From Alistipes sp. CAG:514 (lineage in GTDB: Bacteria; Bacteroidota; Bacteroidia; Bacteroidales; UBA932), in assembly GCA_000431015.1 (NCBI GenBank), contig HF986059.1, positions 9,829-21,974 of the forward strand: DNA of 12,146 bases, read 5' to 3'. The stretch's first letter is position 1; every line of letters begins with the position of its first letter. The notes under the pieces were generated by a model. The model ran no database searches, had not been told where the DNA came from, and saw only the letters and a program-made list of their open reading frames with translations. The translations under genes were made by a program, and so were the position numbers. Below are positions 1 to 7,191 of this stretch, one piece after another.

Positions 1-369
1 AAGCAGGAAAGGCCTCCCGTCCCTCTCGGCGAGCAGCATGCTCTTATGGAGGTTGCAGTTCTCGTCGATCTCGACCGCGTTGACCTTTACTGTCGCCTTG
101 GAGTGGCGCGGGATGACGATGTACCACTCATCACCCTTCGTCTGTACGGTCTCCAGATTCTCCAGACCGTAGGACTTTGAGTAGCGGTCTAACAGCCTGG
201 AGTCTCTCAGGTCGGACTCATTGGTGTACATGCCCACGCAGATGACCGCCGCGGCGTCATTGTCTCTCCAGTTGATGGACTGGAACTCATCTCCGGTGGA
301 TTTGCCGCCGGTGTTCCCGCAGGAAACAAGCGCGGCGCAGATAGCCAGAAGCGAAACGATTCTTCTCAT
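1..369 (-). CDS. Putative lipoprotein, N-terminal part, runs off left edge
   Basis: An open frame without a stop runs from an ATG at 367-369 to the window edge, giving 123 residues. The N-terminus (MRRIVSLLAICAALVSC) is a short lipoprotein signal peptide: two arginines, a hydrophobic core and the lipobox LVSC, with the lipidated cysteine at residue 17. The protein is therefore expected to be membrane-anchored. The following Gly/Ser/Thr-rich stretch is a typical tether. The rest (about residues 30-123) is soluble, with motifs such as EWYIVIPRHSKATVKVNAVEI that suggest a beta-rich domain. I do not recognise the family. The gene is divergent from the YitT-family gene, and a possible -7 box lies at 421-428. 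The lipoprotein call is secure; the function is unknown and the C-terminus is missing. Confidence 0.82.
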   Translation of the reverse strand, partial: MRRIVSLLAICAALVSCGNTGGKSTGDEFQSINWRDNDAAAVICVGMYTNESDLRDSRLLDRYSKSYGLENLETVQTKGDEWYIVIPRHSKATVKVNAVEIDENCNLHKSMLLAERDGRPFLL

Positions 370-420
370 TGTGTTCTTTGTTTTAGTGTTGCCAGTGATT
401 CATATTCTTCATAAAGATTT

Positions 421-428
421 CAAATTTA
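421..428 (-). promoter_or_regulatory. Possible -7 box for the left-edge lipoprotein
   Basis: Read on the minus strand, this is TAAATTTG, a match to the Bacteroidota -7 consensus TAnnTTTG. It lies about 50 nt ahead of the lipoprotein ATG. No TTTG -33 element sits at the usual distance, and the surroundings are AT-rich, so this is a weak call. Confidence 0.35.
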
Positions 429-510
429 CGAAATTTATCTGGTTTTCCATCACCTTTCGGGCGGGATTGAGAAATGGCGTGAAAAAAAGGGGATTTCCGG
501 AAAATAGTTC

Positions 511-518
511 TAACTTTG
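511..518 (+). promoter_or_regulatory. Candidate -7 box for the YitT-family gene
   Basis: TAACTTTG matches the Bacteroidota -7 consensus TAnnTTTG. Transcription would begin around 523-527, leaving a leader of about 35-40 nt before the ATG at 562. This supports 562 over the in-frame ATG at 529, which would sit almost at the transcription start. No clear -33 TTTG is visible. Confidence 0.5.
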
Positions 519-561
519 CGCCCGGTTTTTGGAATGTCACATAAAGATAACACTAATTATA

Positions 562-1494
562 ATGAACGAGAAGATTCAAAAGGTCGCAGGGTTGGTTGCC
601 ACCGGGAAGTTCTGGAAAGAAGTCATAATCATGACCCTCGGCATGATGGTAGCCGCCGCGGCAGTCTACTATTTCCTTGTTCCAAGCAAACTTATCATCG
701 GCACGGTGTCCGGTCTGTCAATTGTCCTTTCGGGAATATTCGAGACCTTCTTCGGCATCCAGATCAAAGTCTCTCTCTTCGTGGTCATCATCAGCGCCAT
801 ACTCTTGGTTCTGGCCTGGCTGCTGATCGGTGAGGAATTCGGGGCAAAGACGGTCTACACGGCCATGATCCTCGGACCTCTGATGGATTTCTGGGCGTGG
901 GTGATGCCTTATCAGAGCCTGATGGAACCGGGTACGACTTCCGTGATGGGCGACATCTGGTTCGACCTCTGCTGCTTTGTTCTCCTTCTTAGTCTCTCAC
1001 AGGCTATCCTGTTCAACATCAACGCCTCCACCGGTGGTCTCGACATTCTGGCGAAGATTGTCAACAAGTACCTGCATTTCGACATCGGAGCTTCCGTGTC
1101 GGTGGCGGGTGCGATGATCTGCTGCACAGCCTTCGCCATCAATCCTTTCAAGATGGTGATCATCGGCCTGATCGGCACGTGGATCAACGGCCTGGTCGTG
1201 GACTACTTCACCGCCAGCCTGAACAAGCGGAAAAGAGTCTGTGTGATTTCCAATGAATATGACAGGATACGCCGTTTCATCATCGACCAGCTTGGAAGAG
1301 GATGCAGCCTCTACGAGGTAATCGGCGGCTATACCGGCGAGAAGAGCATAGAGATACAGTCGCTCCTGACGCAGGAGGAGTTCTCCAATCTGATGGAGTT
1401 CCTCAAGCGGGAAGGCATCAAGTCATTCGTGACCGCCGGCAATGTGAGCGAGGTCTACGGCCTGTGGCTGAAGCACAAGAAATTTCATTTTTAG
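562..1494 (+). CDS. YitT family membrane protein (DUF161 + DUF2179)
   Basis: A 310-residue integral membrane protein of the YitT family, whose substrate is not established. Hydrophobic segments lie at about residues 19-40, 45-62, 68-90, 98-116, 130-152 and 176-215. The family motif NASTGGLD (about 154-161) lies just after a membrane segment, as in other YitT proteins. From about residue 223 a soluble C-terminal domain begins after a basic NKRKR junction; it fits DUF2179 (motifs GRGCSLYEVIGGYTG and EFLKREGIKSFVTAGNVSEVYG). Length and domain order are normal for the family. I chose the ATG at 562 (MNEKIQK) because an upstream in-frame ATG at 529 lies too close to the -7 box at 511-518. It is divergent from the left lipoprotein and is followed by a small candidate terminator, so it is probably monocistronic. 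The family call is firm; transport function is only inferred. Confidence 0.9.
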   Translation: MNEKIQKVAGLVATGKFWKEVIIMTLGMMVAAAAVYYFLVPSKLIIGTVSGLSIVLSGIFETFFGIQIKVSLFVVIISAILLVLAWLLIGEEFGAKTVYTAMILGPLMDFWAWVMPYQSLMEPGTTSVMGDIWFDLCCFVLLLSLSQAILFNINASTGGLDILAKIVNKYLHFDIGASVSVAGAMICCTAFAINPFKMVIIGLIGTWINGLVVDYFTASLNKRKRVCVISNEYDRIRRFIIDQLGRGCSLYEVIGGYTGEKSIEIQSLLTQEEFSNLMEFLKREGIKSFVTAGNVSEVYGLWLKHKKFHF

Positions 1495-1511
1495 GAGCCT
1501 GCTTTCCCTGA

Positions 1512-1533
1512 TTTCCGCGCGGAAACGTTTTTT
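1512..1533 (+). terminator. Small candidate intrinsic terminator after the YitT-family gene
   Basis: TTTCCGCGCGGAAA (1512-1525) is a perfect palindrome that can fold as a 5-bp stem with a GCGC loop. It is followed by C, G and six T (1528-1533). It lies 17 nt after the stop codon. The stem is short and contains A-T pairs, so strength is uncertain. Confidence 0.45.
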
Positions 1534-1571
1534 CTGCCCTCCCACGGCTTTCTTTGGACAATTTTTTTGTC

Positions 1572-1579
1572 TATCTTTG
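1572..1579 (+). promoter_or_regulatory. Candidate -7 box for the 1607 gene
   Basis: TATCTTTG is the same octamer found at the tRNA promoter at 8811-8818 and fits TAnnTTTG. It lies 27 nt ahead of the ATG at 1607. A TTTC at 1549-1552, exactly 19 nt upstream, is a one-base variant of the -33 TTTG. The upstream terminator candidate also places a promoter here. Confidence 0.6.
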
Positions 1580-1606
1580 TCGTAATGTTTTAAAAAGTCG
1601 TTTGCT

Positions 1607-2080
1607 ATGGCGGAAACCGATCAAGTTTATCCTCTCGACCCGGAGAAGGTGTATTACTCGATGGACGATTTGACCCTTGAGACAGAGGAGGGGCCAAAGA
1701 CGTTGAGGGTCGGGGCGTGGCTGAACTATGACCCGGTCAGGATCCACAAGATGATCGTGCGCGAGAAGGTCATGCAGGTGGATCAGTTCGAGGTCTACAC
1801 TCCGTTGATGAGCAAACTCAGAAGGGCCGACCAGAAGTACTTCAAGCAGTTCATGGGGCTTGGGCTGACGATTGATTTTCCGGGCTACACATCGGAGATC
1901 CTCGCCAGGATCCCTTTCGAGAACGACCCTATCGGATTCTATAAGTGGTGGCGCAAGGGGAAGCATGAGGACAAGGTCTATCTCTCCAAGGCCAACCAGT
2001 TCAAATTGTTCCAGAAAGTGTCCTTGATGGAGCCGAAGATAATGCTCAAAAAAGATCTCGAGTTCCTGAAATCTTTCTGA
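1607..2080 (+). CDS. Hypothetical protein, 157 residues
   Basis: I do not recognise this protein. It is a soluble 157-residue protein without a signal peptide or membrane segment. The N-terminal half is acidic (MAETDQVYPLDPEK, LETEEGP); the C-terminal half is Lys- and Phe-rich (residues about 115-157: KWWRKGKHEDK, FKLFQKVSLMEPKIMLKKDL). The many charged and aromatic residues and the regular codon use suggest a real folded protein. The reading frame begins 28 nt after a -7 box and ends 17 nt before the leucine-rich repeat gene, so the two are probably one transcript. A long open frame on the opposite strand covers the same bases, but it has no promoter and looks like a shadow. Function cannot be inferred. 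Confidence 0.72.
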   Translation: MAETDQVYPLDPEKVYYSMDDLTLETEEGPKTLRVGAWLNYDPVRIHKMIVREKVMQVDQFEVYTPLMSKLRRADQKYFKQFMGLGLTIDFPGYTSEILARIPFENDPIGFYKWWRKGKHEDKVYLSKANQFKLFQKVSLMEPKIMLKKDLEFLKSF

Positions 2081-2097
2081 CATAATATTTTCTGAAT

Positions 2098-2793
2098 ATG
2101 CAAGACTGGCTACAAGTTCTCAGACTTGACACGTCGGCCACCGAAAAGGACCGCGGGTGTGATGTCTGGGACAATGACAATTGTTGCAATTACTCGGCTG
2201 ACGGCACAAAGCTGCTGGACGCTGAGAACTATCCGAGCGAGGTTCACGTCAAGGATGGCACGAAAGTCATCTGTGACGGAGTTTTCGCGTTTCAACCCTA
2301 TATGGCCGAGGACAGGAAGATCGGCGAGGATATTCCCGAAGAGGAGAGGGCTTCGTTCCTTGACAAGATATCCCTCCCCCCGACGGTCACGCACATCGGG
2401 CGCGAGGCTTTCCGCGAATGTGGCTGGCTGAAAAGCATCCGTTTGCCCAAGGACTTGATATTCATTGGAGACGGGGCTTTTTTCGGATGCTGGGAACTCC
2501 GTTCTGTAAGTTGTCCTGCCGGATTGGTCGCCATCGGGGACGGCGCTTTCGAGGAGTGCTTCTCGCTGAACAAGGTGAAATTCAACAAGGGGTTGAAGGC
2601 GATCGGCGCCGGTGCTTTTCTGGCCTGCGAGTCATTGGAGGAAATTGTTCTTCCGGCCGGTCTTGAGTTCATCGGTGACGATGCGTTCTACGGGGCGTCG
2701 TTGAAAAAGATTTTTGTCCCGAAAAGTGCCAGAGGCCATCTGACTGAGCTTCTGCCTGAAAACCTGCACAGGAAAATCCGCGACATTCGTTGA
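2098..2793 (+). CDS. BspA-type leucine-rich repeat (LRR_5) protein, no signal peptide
   Basis: A 231-residue protein with five consecutive repeats of about 23 residues at 93-115, 116-138, 139-161, 162-184 and 185-207. Each fits the LRR_5/BspA pattern LPxxLxxIGxxAFxxCxxLxxIx (for example IGDGAFFGCWELRSV). A partial repeat at about 49-92 is interrupted by a charged insertion (EDRKIGEDIPEEERAS). The N-terminal 50 residues are rich in Asp, Cys and Trp. Such repeats build a solenoid for protein contacts. Most BspA proteins are exported, but this one starts MQDWLQVLRLD with no signal peptide or lipobox, so it is predicted cytoplasmic. It has no -7 box of its own and follows the 157-residue gene by 17 nt, implying co-transcription. 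The repeat call is firm; the partner is unknown. Confidence 0.87.
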   Translation: MQDWLQVLRLDTSATEKDRGCDVWDNDNCCNYSADGTKLLDAENYPSEVHVKDGTKVICDGVFAFQPYMAEDRKIGEDIPEEERASFLDKISLPPTVTHIGREAFRECGWLKSIRLPKDLIFIGDGAFFGCWELRSVSCPAGLVAIGDGAFEECFSLNKVKFNKGLKAIGAGAFLACESLEEIVLPAGLEFIGDDAFYGASLKKIFVPKSARGHLTELLPENLHRKIRDIR

Positions 2794-2821
2794 CAGTGTT
2801 TTCAAATTGAAAGTTTTTGAT

Positions 2822-2829
2822 TACATTTG
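2822..2829 (+). promoter_or_regulatory. Candidate -7 box for the SUMF1-like lipoprotein gene
   Basis: TACATTTG fits TAnnTTTG and lies 30 nt before the ATG at 2860. A TTTT at 2799-2802, 19 nt upstream, is one base away from the -33 TTTG. The gap between the flanking genes is AT-rich. This may also be the promoter for gcvT and the genes after it, since none is visible directly ahead of gcvT. Confidence 0.5.
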
Positions 2830-2859
2830 AGATTGTGATTTTTAAGAATATTGCGTAAA

Positions 2860-4311
2860 ATGAATAAAATTTTAAACATTACCGCCGTTTTGGTCGCCGC
2901 TCTGTCGGTTTCGGCCTGCAAGACAACGGTACAGAAGCCCGTGAAAGTGGACTACCAGATGGAATATACAGTCGGGGACGTCACGTTTGATATGGTCAAG
3001 ATCCCGGCCGGACACTACACGATGGGGCTTTCCGCGGACAACCGCAGGAAGGTCACCAACGGGATTCCGCACGAGGTCGCCCTTGACGGCTTCGTCATCA
3101 GCTCCAATCCTGTGTCACAGGCGCTTTGGACTGCCGTGATGGGCGGTAATCCAAGCTCGGTGCAGAATCCGGACGCTCCGGTCGACATGGTGTCTTGGGT
3201 GGACGTGGTGAAGTTTCTCGGGAAGCTTGGCAAGGCCATCGGCAAGGAGTTCATCATTCCGACCGAGGCTCAGTGGGAGTACGCCCAGGGGATTCTGGGC
3301 GGCAAGGGTTTCACGTCCGTCGCTGAATGGTGCCTTGACAGCTATGACGCAGTGCCTGACGGTGCTACCTCTGATGACTATTTCAAGCCGATGGAGCTGG
3401 CTGTCAATCCGGAGGGGCCGGCTGAGAAAGACGGCAAGGTGGTACGCACTGTCCTTGAGAGGATGGAGCTTGAGAGCCACACCAGAAAGGTAAAGGTCGG
3501 TTTCAGACTTGTCCAGCCGACGGAGGATGTCCTTACGGATGCGATCCTCGGCCCGATCGACGGCACACAGATTGACCGTGAGACGGTTGACGCGTCAGAT
3601 GCCAGGCCTGAGGTCTTCACCGTCGGCGGAGTGAGCTTCAGGATGGTCAAGGTAAAGGGTGGCACGTTCTCGATGGGCTTCAATGACTATGACACTCCTT
3701 TGGCCACATTCTCCGTCCAGGAGAACGAGCAGCCGGCGCACCCTGTCACCCTTGACGACTTCGAGATAGGGGAGACCGAGGTGACCGTCGCCCTGTGGAA
3801 CGCCGTGATGGGATCCCTCCCGCACCTTAATGACCTGGCCGAGCCACAGAAGCCGGTCGGCAATGTCTCATGGTACAATAGCCAGAACTTCATCAGTAAA
3901 CTCAATGCCTTGACTGGAAGGAAGTTCCGTCTTCCGACCGAGGCGGAGTGGGAATATGCCGCCCGTGGTGGACAGAAAACCCGCCGCTATGGTTTCAGCG
4001 GATCCAACACCTACGACGCGATGTGGTACCTAGGCAACGCCAATTCTAAATTGAAAGATGTCAAGAAGCTTAAACCCAATGAGTTGGGAATATACGACAT
4101 GAGCGGGAACGTTTGGGAGTGGTGCTACGACCGCGCGGCGGAATATTCAAAAGACCCGCAGGTCAATCCTGTGGGAGCCACCGAAGGCGGCACGAGGATC
4201 CTTCGCGGCGGCAGCTGCGCCAGCCGTTGGGACGCCTGCAGGATCTCCAACAGATCCTTCATGCCTGCGAAGAACATCAAGGGAACTTTCGGACTCAGGC
4301 TCGCGCTTTAG
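2860..4311 (+). CDS. Lipoprotein with two SUMF1/formylglycine-generating-enzyme-like domains
   Basis: A 483-residue protein. Residues 1-20 (MNKILNITAVLVAALSVSAC) form a lipoprotein signal, with the lipid-bearing Cys at 20. Domain 1 (about 41-218) starts FDMVKIPAGHYTMG and has IPTEAQWEYA, VAEWC (154-158) and a final GFRLV. Domain 2 (about 254-483) is complete: FRMVKVKGGTFSMGF, LPTEAEWEYAARGG (358-371), GNVWEWC (416-422), RGGSC (449-453) and final GLRLA. Domain 1 lacks about 40 residues between the WEY and EWC motifs and lacks RGGS, so it is an eroded copy. The Cys pair in domain 2 (453, 460) does not match the spacing I recall for true sulfatase-activating enzymes, so catalysis is doubtful. 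Many Bacteroidota envelope proteins (GldJ/GldK relatives) use this fold structurally. The start is ATG 2860, not the in-frame TTG at 2851. gcvT begins 36 nt downstream. Confidence 0.86.
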   Translation: MNKILNITAVLVAALSVSACKTTVQKPVKVDYQMEYTVGDVTFDMVKIPAGHYTMGLSADNRRKVTNGIPHEVALDGFVISSNPVSQALWTAVMGGNPSSVQNPDAPVDMVSWVDVVKFLGKLGKAIGKEFIIPTEAQWEYAQGILGGKGFTSVAEWCLDSYDAVPDGATSDDYFKPMELAVNPEGPAEKDGKVVRTVLERMELESHTRKVKVGFRLVQPTEDVLTDAILGPIDGTQIDRETVDASDARPEVFTVGGVSFRMVKVKGGTFSMGFNDYDTPLATFSVQENEQPAHPVTLDDFEIGETEVTVALWNAVMGSLPHLNDLAEPQKPVGNVSWYNSQNFISKLNALTGRKFRLPTEAEWEYAARGGQKTRRYGFSGSNTYDAMWYLGNANSKLKDVKKLKPNELGIYDMSGNVWEWCYDRAAEYSKDPQVNPVGATEGGTRILRGGSCASRWDACRISNRSFMPAKNIKGTFGLRLAL

Positions 4312-4347
4312 TCCGCAATGAACATTACTAAACACTGATAATTGATT

Positions 4348-5454
4348 ATGGAGGAGCAACTCAAAGTTACCTGTCTGCATGACAGTCACTTGGCTCTCGG
4401 AGCCAAAATGAGTCCGTTCGCCGGATTCGACATGCCGATCCAGTACTCTTCGATCACCGAGGAGCATCTGGCGGTCCGCAACGATGTGGGTATGTTCGAC
4501 GTGTCTCACATGGGTGAGATCTTCGTGAGCGGCCCGGATGCGGAGAAGTTTGTCAACCACATATTCACCAACGACATCCGTCCTATGGTTCCTGGTCAGG
4601 TGCTGTACGGAATGATGCTCTACCCTGACGGGGGGACGGTGGATGATCTTCTTGTCTACAAGGAGTTTACCGCTGACCACTATCTTCTCGTGGTGAACGC
4701 CGCCAACATCGAGAAGGACTTCCTTTGGATCAAGGATCACGCCGAGGGCTATGACGTGAAGATCGTCAACGACTCCGACAACTGGGGTCAGATCGCTCTC
4801 CAGGGTCCAAAGGCCGAGGCGACCCTCGTTAAGGTTCTTGGCTTCGCCGCCGACGCGGCTTCCCTGTCATTCTACACATTCAAGGATTTCGAGGACGCGG
4901 GAATGAGGGTGATCATCAGCCGCACCGGTTACACCGGAGAGGACGGTTTTGAGATCTATGCCCCGCACGCTCTGATCGTGAAGTACTGGGATGCTTTCCT
5001 GAAGGCGGGCGTGGTGCCTTGCGGACTCGGTTGCCGCGACACCCTGCGCTTCGAGGCCGGTCTTCCTCTGTACGGCGACGAGCTGTCGCCTGAGATCTCT
5101 CCTGTCATGGCCGGCTTCAGCATGTTCTGCAAGCTGGACAAGGACGAGTTCATCGGCAAGGAGGCCATCGCTGACCAGAAGGCCAACGGCACCAAGATGA
5201 AGCTTGTCGGCATCGAGCTTCAGGACAAGGCCATTCCACGCGCCGGCTATCCGGTTGAGCTTGAGGATGGTACCGAGGTCGGAACCGTGACCACGGGCTA
5301 CCACAGCATCTCTCTTGGGAAGAGCATCTGCTTCGCCCTCGTGAAGAGGGAGTTCGGAGCCCTTGACGCTCCTCTTTCCGTGCGCGTGCGCAAGAAGGTG
5401 TTCCCAGGAAAGGTTGTGAAGAAGAGATTCTATCAGACAAATTACAAGAAATAA
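4348..5454 (+). CDS. gcvT: Glycine cleavage system T protein (aminomethyltransferase)
   Basis: A 368-residue cytoplasmic enzyme. It takes the aminomethyl group from the lipoyl arm of H protein and makes 5,10-methylene-tetrahydrofolate plus ammonia. Family hallmarks in order: MSPFAGFDMPIQY (21-33), GMFDVSHMGE (48-57), YPDGGTVDDLLVYK with the Asp pair 99-100 (92-105), VVNAANIEKD (115-124), ALQGP, SRTGYTGEDGFEIY and RDTLRFEAGLPLYGDEL (from 230). The C-terminal barrel ends with GKVVKKRFY. Length is normal. I use ATG 4348; an in-frame TTG six bases earlier adds only two residues. There is 36 nt between the lipoprotein stop and this ATG, without a TAnnTTTG box and without room for a glycine riboswitch. 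Transcription may therefore come from upstream. It is the first gene of the gcv cluster. Confidence 0.97.
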   Translation: MEEQLKVTCLHDSHLALGAKMSPFAGFDMPIQYSSITEEHLAVRNDVGMFDVSHMGEIFVSGPDAEKFVNHIFTNDIRPMVPGQVLYGMMLYPDGGTVDDLLVYKEFTADHYLLVVNAANIEKDFLWIKDHAEGYDVKIVNDSDNWGQIALQGPKAEATLVKVLGFAADAASLSFYTFKDFEDAGMRVIISRTGYTGEDGFEIYAPHALIVKYWDAFLKAGVVPCGLGCRDTLRFEAGLPLYGDELSPEISPVMAGFSMFCKLDKDEFIGKEAIADQKANGTKMKLVGIELQDKAIPRAGYPVELEDGTEVGTVTTGYHSISLGKSICFALVKREFGALDAPLSVRVRKKVFPGKVVKKRFYQTNYKK

Positions 5455-5478
5455 CAAACAAATAAAAATCAATTAATT

Positions 5479-5859
5479 ATGAGCAAAGTAATAGAAGGCC
5501 TCCGTTACAGCGAGGATCACGAGTGGGTAAAGGTTGAAGGCAACATCGCCATCATCGGTATCACTGATTACGCACAGAAGGAGCTTGGTGACATCACCTA
5601 TGCCGACCTCCCGGAGGTTGACGACGAGGTGGAGGCCGGCGACGAGTTCGGCGCTCTTGAGAGCGTGAAGGCTTCCAGCGAGCTTCTCTGCCCAGTCTCC
5701 GGCAAAGTCGTTGAGGTCAACCCTGAGCTCGAGGACGCTCCAGAGAAGATCAACGAGGACGCTTACGAGGCTTGGATCATCAAGGTAGAGATGAGCGACC
5801 CTGCACAGGTTGACGCCCTTCTGGACGCGGCCGCTTACAAGGCAAAGATCGGCGAGTAA
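5479..5859 (+). CDS. gcvH: Glycine cleavage system H protein (lipoyl carrier)
   Basis: A 126-residue cytoplasmic carrier that shuttles the aminomethyl intermediate between the P, T and L proteins on a lipoylated lysine. The sequence has the typical start (YSEDHEWVKVEGNIAIIGITDYAQ), the GDITYADLPEV strand and the lipoylation site ESVKA with Lys64. It then shows the LLCPVSGKVVEVN hairpin, NEDAYEAWIIKVE and an Ala-rich end. Length matches the family. The leader between gcvT and gcvH is 24 nt and almost purely A/T (5455-5478), with no Shine-Dalgarno sequence, as expected for efficiently translated Bacteroidota genes. gcvPA starts one base after its stop codon, so translation is probably coupled. 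Identity is certain. Confidence 0.98.
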   Translation: MSKVIEGLRYSEDHEWVKVEGNIAIIGITDYAQKELGDITYADLPEVDDEVEAGDEFGALESVKASSELLCPVSGKVVEVNPELEDAPEKINEDAYEAWIIKVEMSDPAQVDALLDAAAYKAKIGE

Positions 5860-5860
5860 T

Positions 5861-7186
5861 ATGTCATCTTTCCCTTATTTCCCTCACACTGAAGATGATG
5901 TCCGCGCGATGCTGGACCGCGTAGGGGTCAAGTCACTGGACGACCTCTACTCCGACGTCCCGAAGGATGTCATCTTCAAGGGTGAATATGACCTGCCTGC
6001 GGCAATGTCCGAGCAGGAGGTCAGGGACTTCTTCGAGTCCCTTGACAGTAAGGACGAGAAGCTTAAGGTGTTCGTCGGCCAGGGCGCCTACGACCACTAC
6101 ACCCCGTCCGTTGTTCCGTACATCACGTCCCGTTCAGAGTTTCTGACAGCCTACACTCCTTATCAGGCTGAGATTTCGCAGGGAACACTCAGGTACATAT
6201 TCGAGTACCAGAGCATGATCTGCGCCCTGACAGGACTTGACATCAGCAACGCTTCGATGTACGACGGCCCTACCGCCGCCGCCGAGGCTGTGAAGATGGC
6301 TCCGACCTGCACCAAGCGCAAGTCGAGGGTGCTTGTCTCCTCATCTCTGCTTCCGAATGTCATCAAGACGATCCAGACATATTCGTACTACCACGGCACC
6401 GAGCTCACGCTCATCCCTTGCAAGGACGGCCAGACCTGCCTTGACAGTGTGAAGGCCGAGCTGGCCAGGAACGATGTGGCCGGACTCATCGCTCCTTCGG
6501 TCAACCGCTATGGCATCGTGGAGGATCTGACCGGCTTCGCGGAGGCCGTTCACGGGGAAGGTGGAATATTCATTGAATATTGCGACCCTTCCGCTCTCGC
6601 GGTGTTGAAGACTCCTGCCGAGTGGGGTGCCGACATCGCCGTCGGTGACGGCCAGAGCCTCGGTATACCGATGAGCTTCGGCGGCCCTTACGTGGGCTTC
6701 ATGGCCTGCAGGAATGAATATGTCCGCAAGCTTCCGGGAAGAATCGTCGGTGAGACCACCGACACCGAGGGTCGCCGCTGCTTCTGCCTGACGCTTCAGG
6801 CGCGCGAGCAGCACATCCGCCGCGAGAAGGCCACATCGAACATCTGCTCTAACGAAAGCCTCATGGCTCTTTATGTGACTGTCTACATGTCGCTTATGGG
6901 CCCGAAGGGACTCAAGGAGGTCAACGACCGCTCCTATGCCGCCGCCCACTATCTCCACGATGAGCTGCTTAAGACCGGCAAGTTCGCCGAGGTCTTTGAC
7001 AAGCCGTTCCTCAAGGAGTTCGTGCTCAAGCCGCTGATGCCTGTCGAGAGGCTTCACATCAAGCTGCACGACGGTGGATTCTTCGCCGCCCTTGAGACAG
7101 AGGAAGGCTATGTTAGTTTCTGTGCAACTGAAAGAAGGACGAAGGCTGAGATTGACGCTCTCGTCGCTCTGGTGAAGGAGGCCTAA
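5861..7186 (+). CDS. gcvPA: Glycine dehydrogenase (decarboxylating) subunit 1 (P protein, alpha)
   Basis: A 441-residue subunit of the two-subunit P protein, which decarboxylates glycine and loads the remaining aminomethyl group on H protein. It starts FPYFPHTEDDVRAML, the usual N-terminus. It also contains VVPYITSRSEFLTAYTPYQAEISQGTLR and YDGPTAAAEA, a central SVNRYGIVED-type region, GIPMSFGGPYVGFMA and LQAREQHIRREKATSNICSN (from about 312). Subunit 1 is the non-PLP-lysine half; the cofactor lysine lies in GcvPB. ATG 5861 is chosen because an earlier in-frame ATG at 5810 falls inside gcvH and adds residues that do not look like the family. Only one base separates it from the gcvH stop and five from the gcvPB start. 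Length is normal, with no frame damage. Confidence 0.97.
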   Translation: MSSFPYFPHTEDDVRAMLDRVGVKSLDDLYSDVPKDVIFKGEYDLPAAMSEQEVRDFFESLDSKDEKLKVFVGQGAYDHYTPSVVPYITSRSEFLTAYTPYQAEISQGTLRYIFEYQSMICALTGLDISNASMYDGPTAAAEAVKMAPTCTKRKSRVLVSSSLLPNVIKTIQTYSYYHGTELTLIPCKDGQTCLDSVKAELARNDVAGLIAPSVNRYGIVEDLTGFAEAVHGEGGIFIEYCDPSALAVLKTPAEWGADIAVGDGQSLGIPMSFGGPYVGFMACRNEYVRKLPGRIVGETTDTEGRRCFCLTLQAREQHIRREKATSNICSNESLMALYVTVYMSLMGPKGLKEVNDRSYAAAHYLHDELLKTGKFAEVFDKPFLKEFVLKPLMPVERLHIKLHDGGFFAALETEEGYVSFCATERRTKAEIDALVALVKEA

Positions 7187-7191
7187 GAAGT

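Noticed and set aside
529..561. Earlier ATG for the YitT-family protein
   Set aside because: It lies about 10 nt after the -7 box, at or before the expected transcription start, and the added residues are not typical of the family.
4147..4740. 197-residue open frame on the minus strand spanning the lipoprotein-gcvT junction
   Set aside because: It overlaps two well-supported genes on the other strand, has no promoter and reads as composition-driven sequence.
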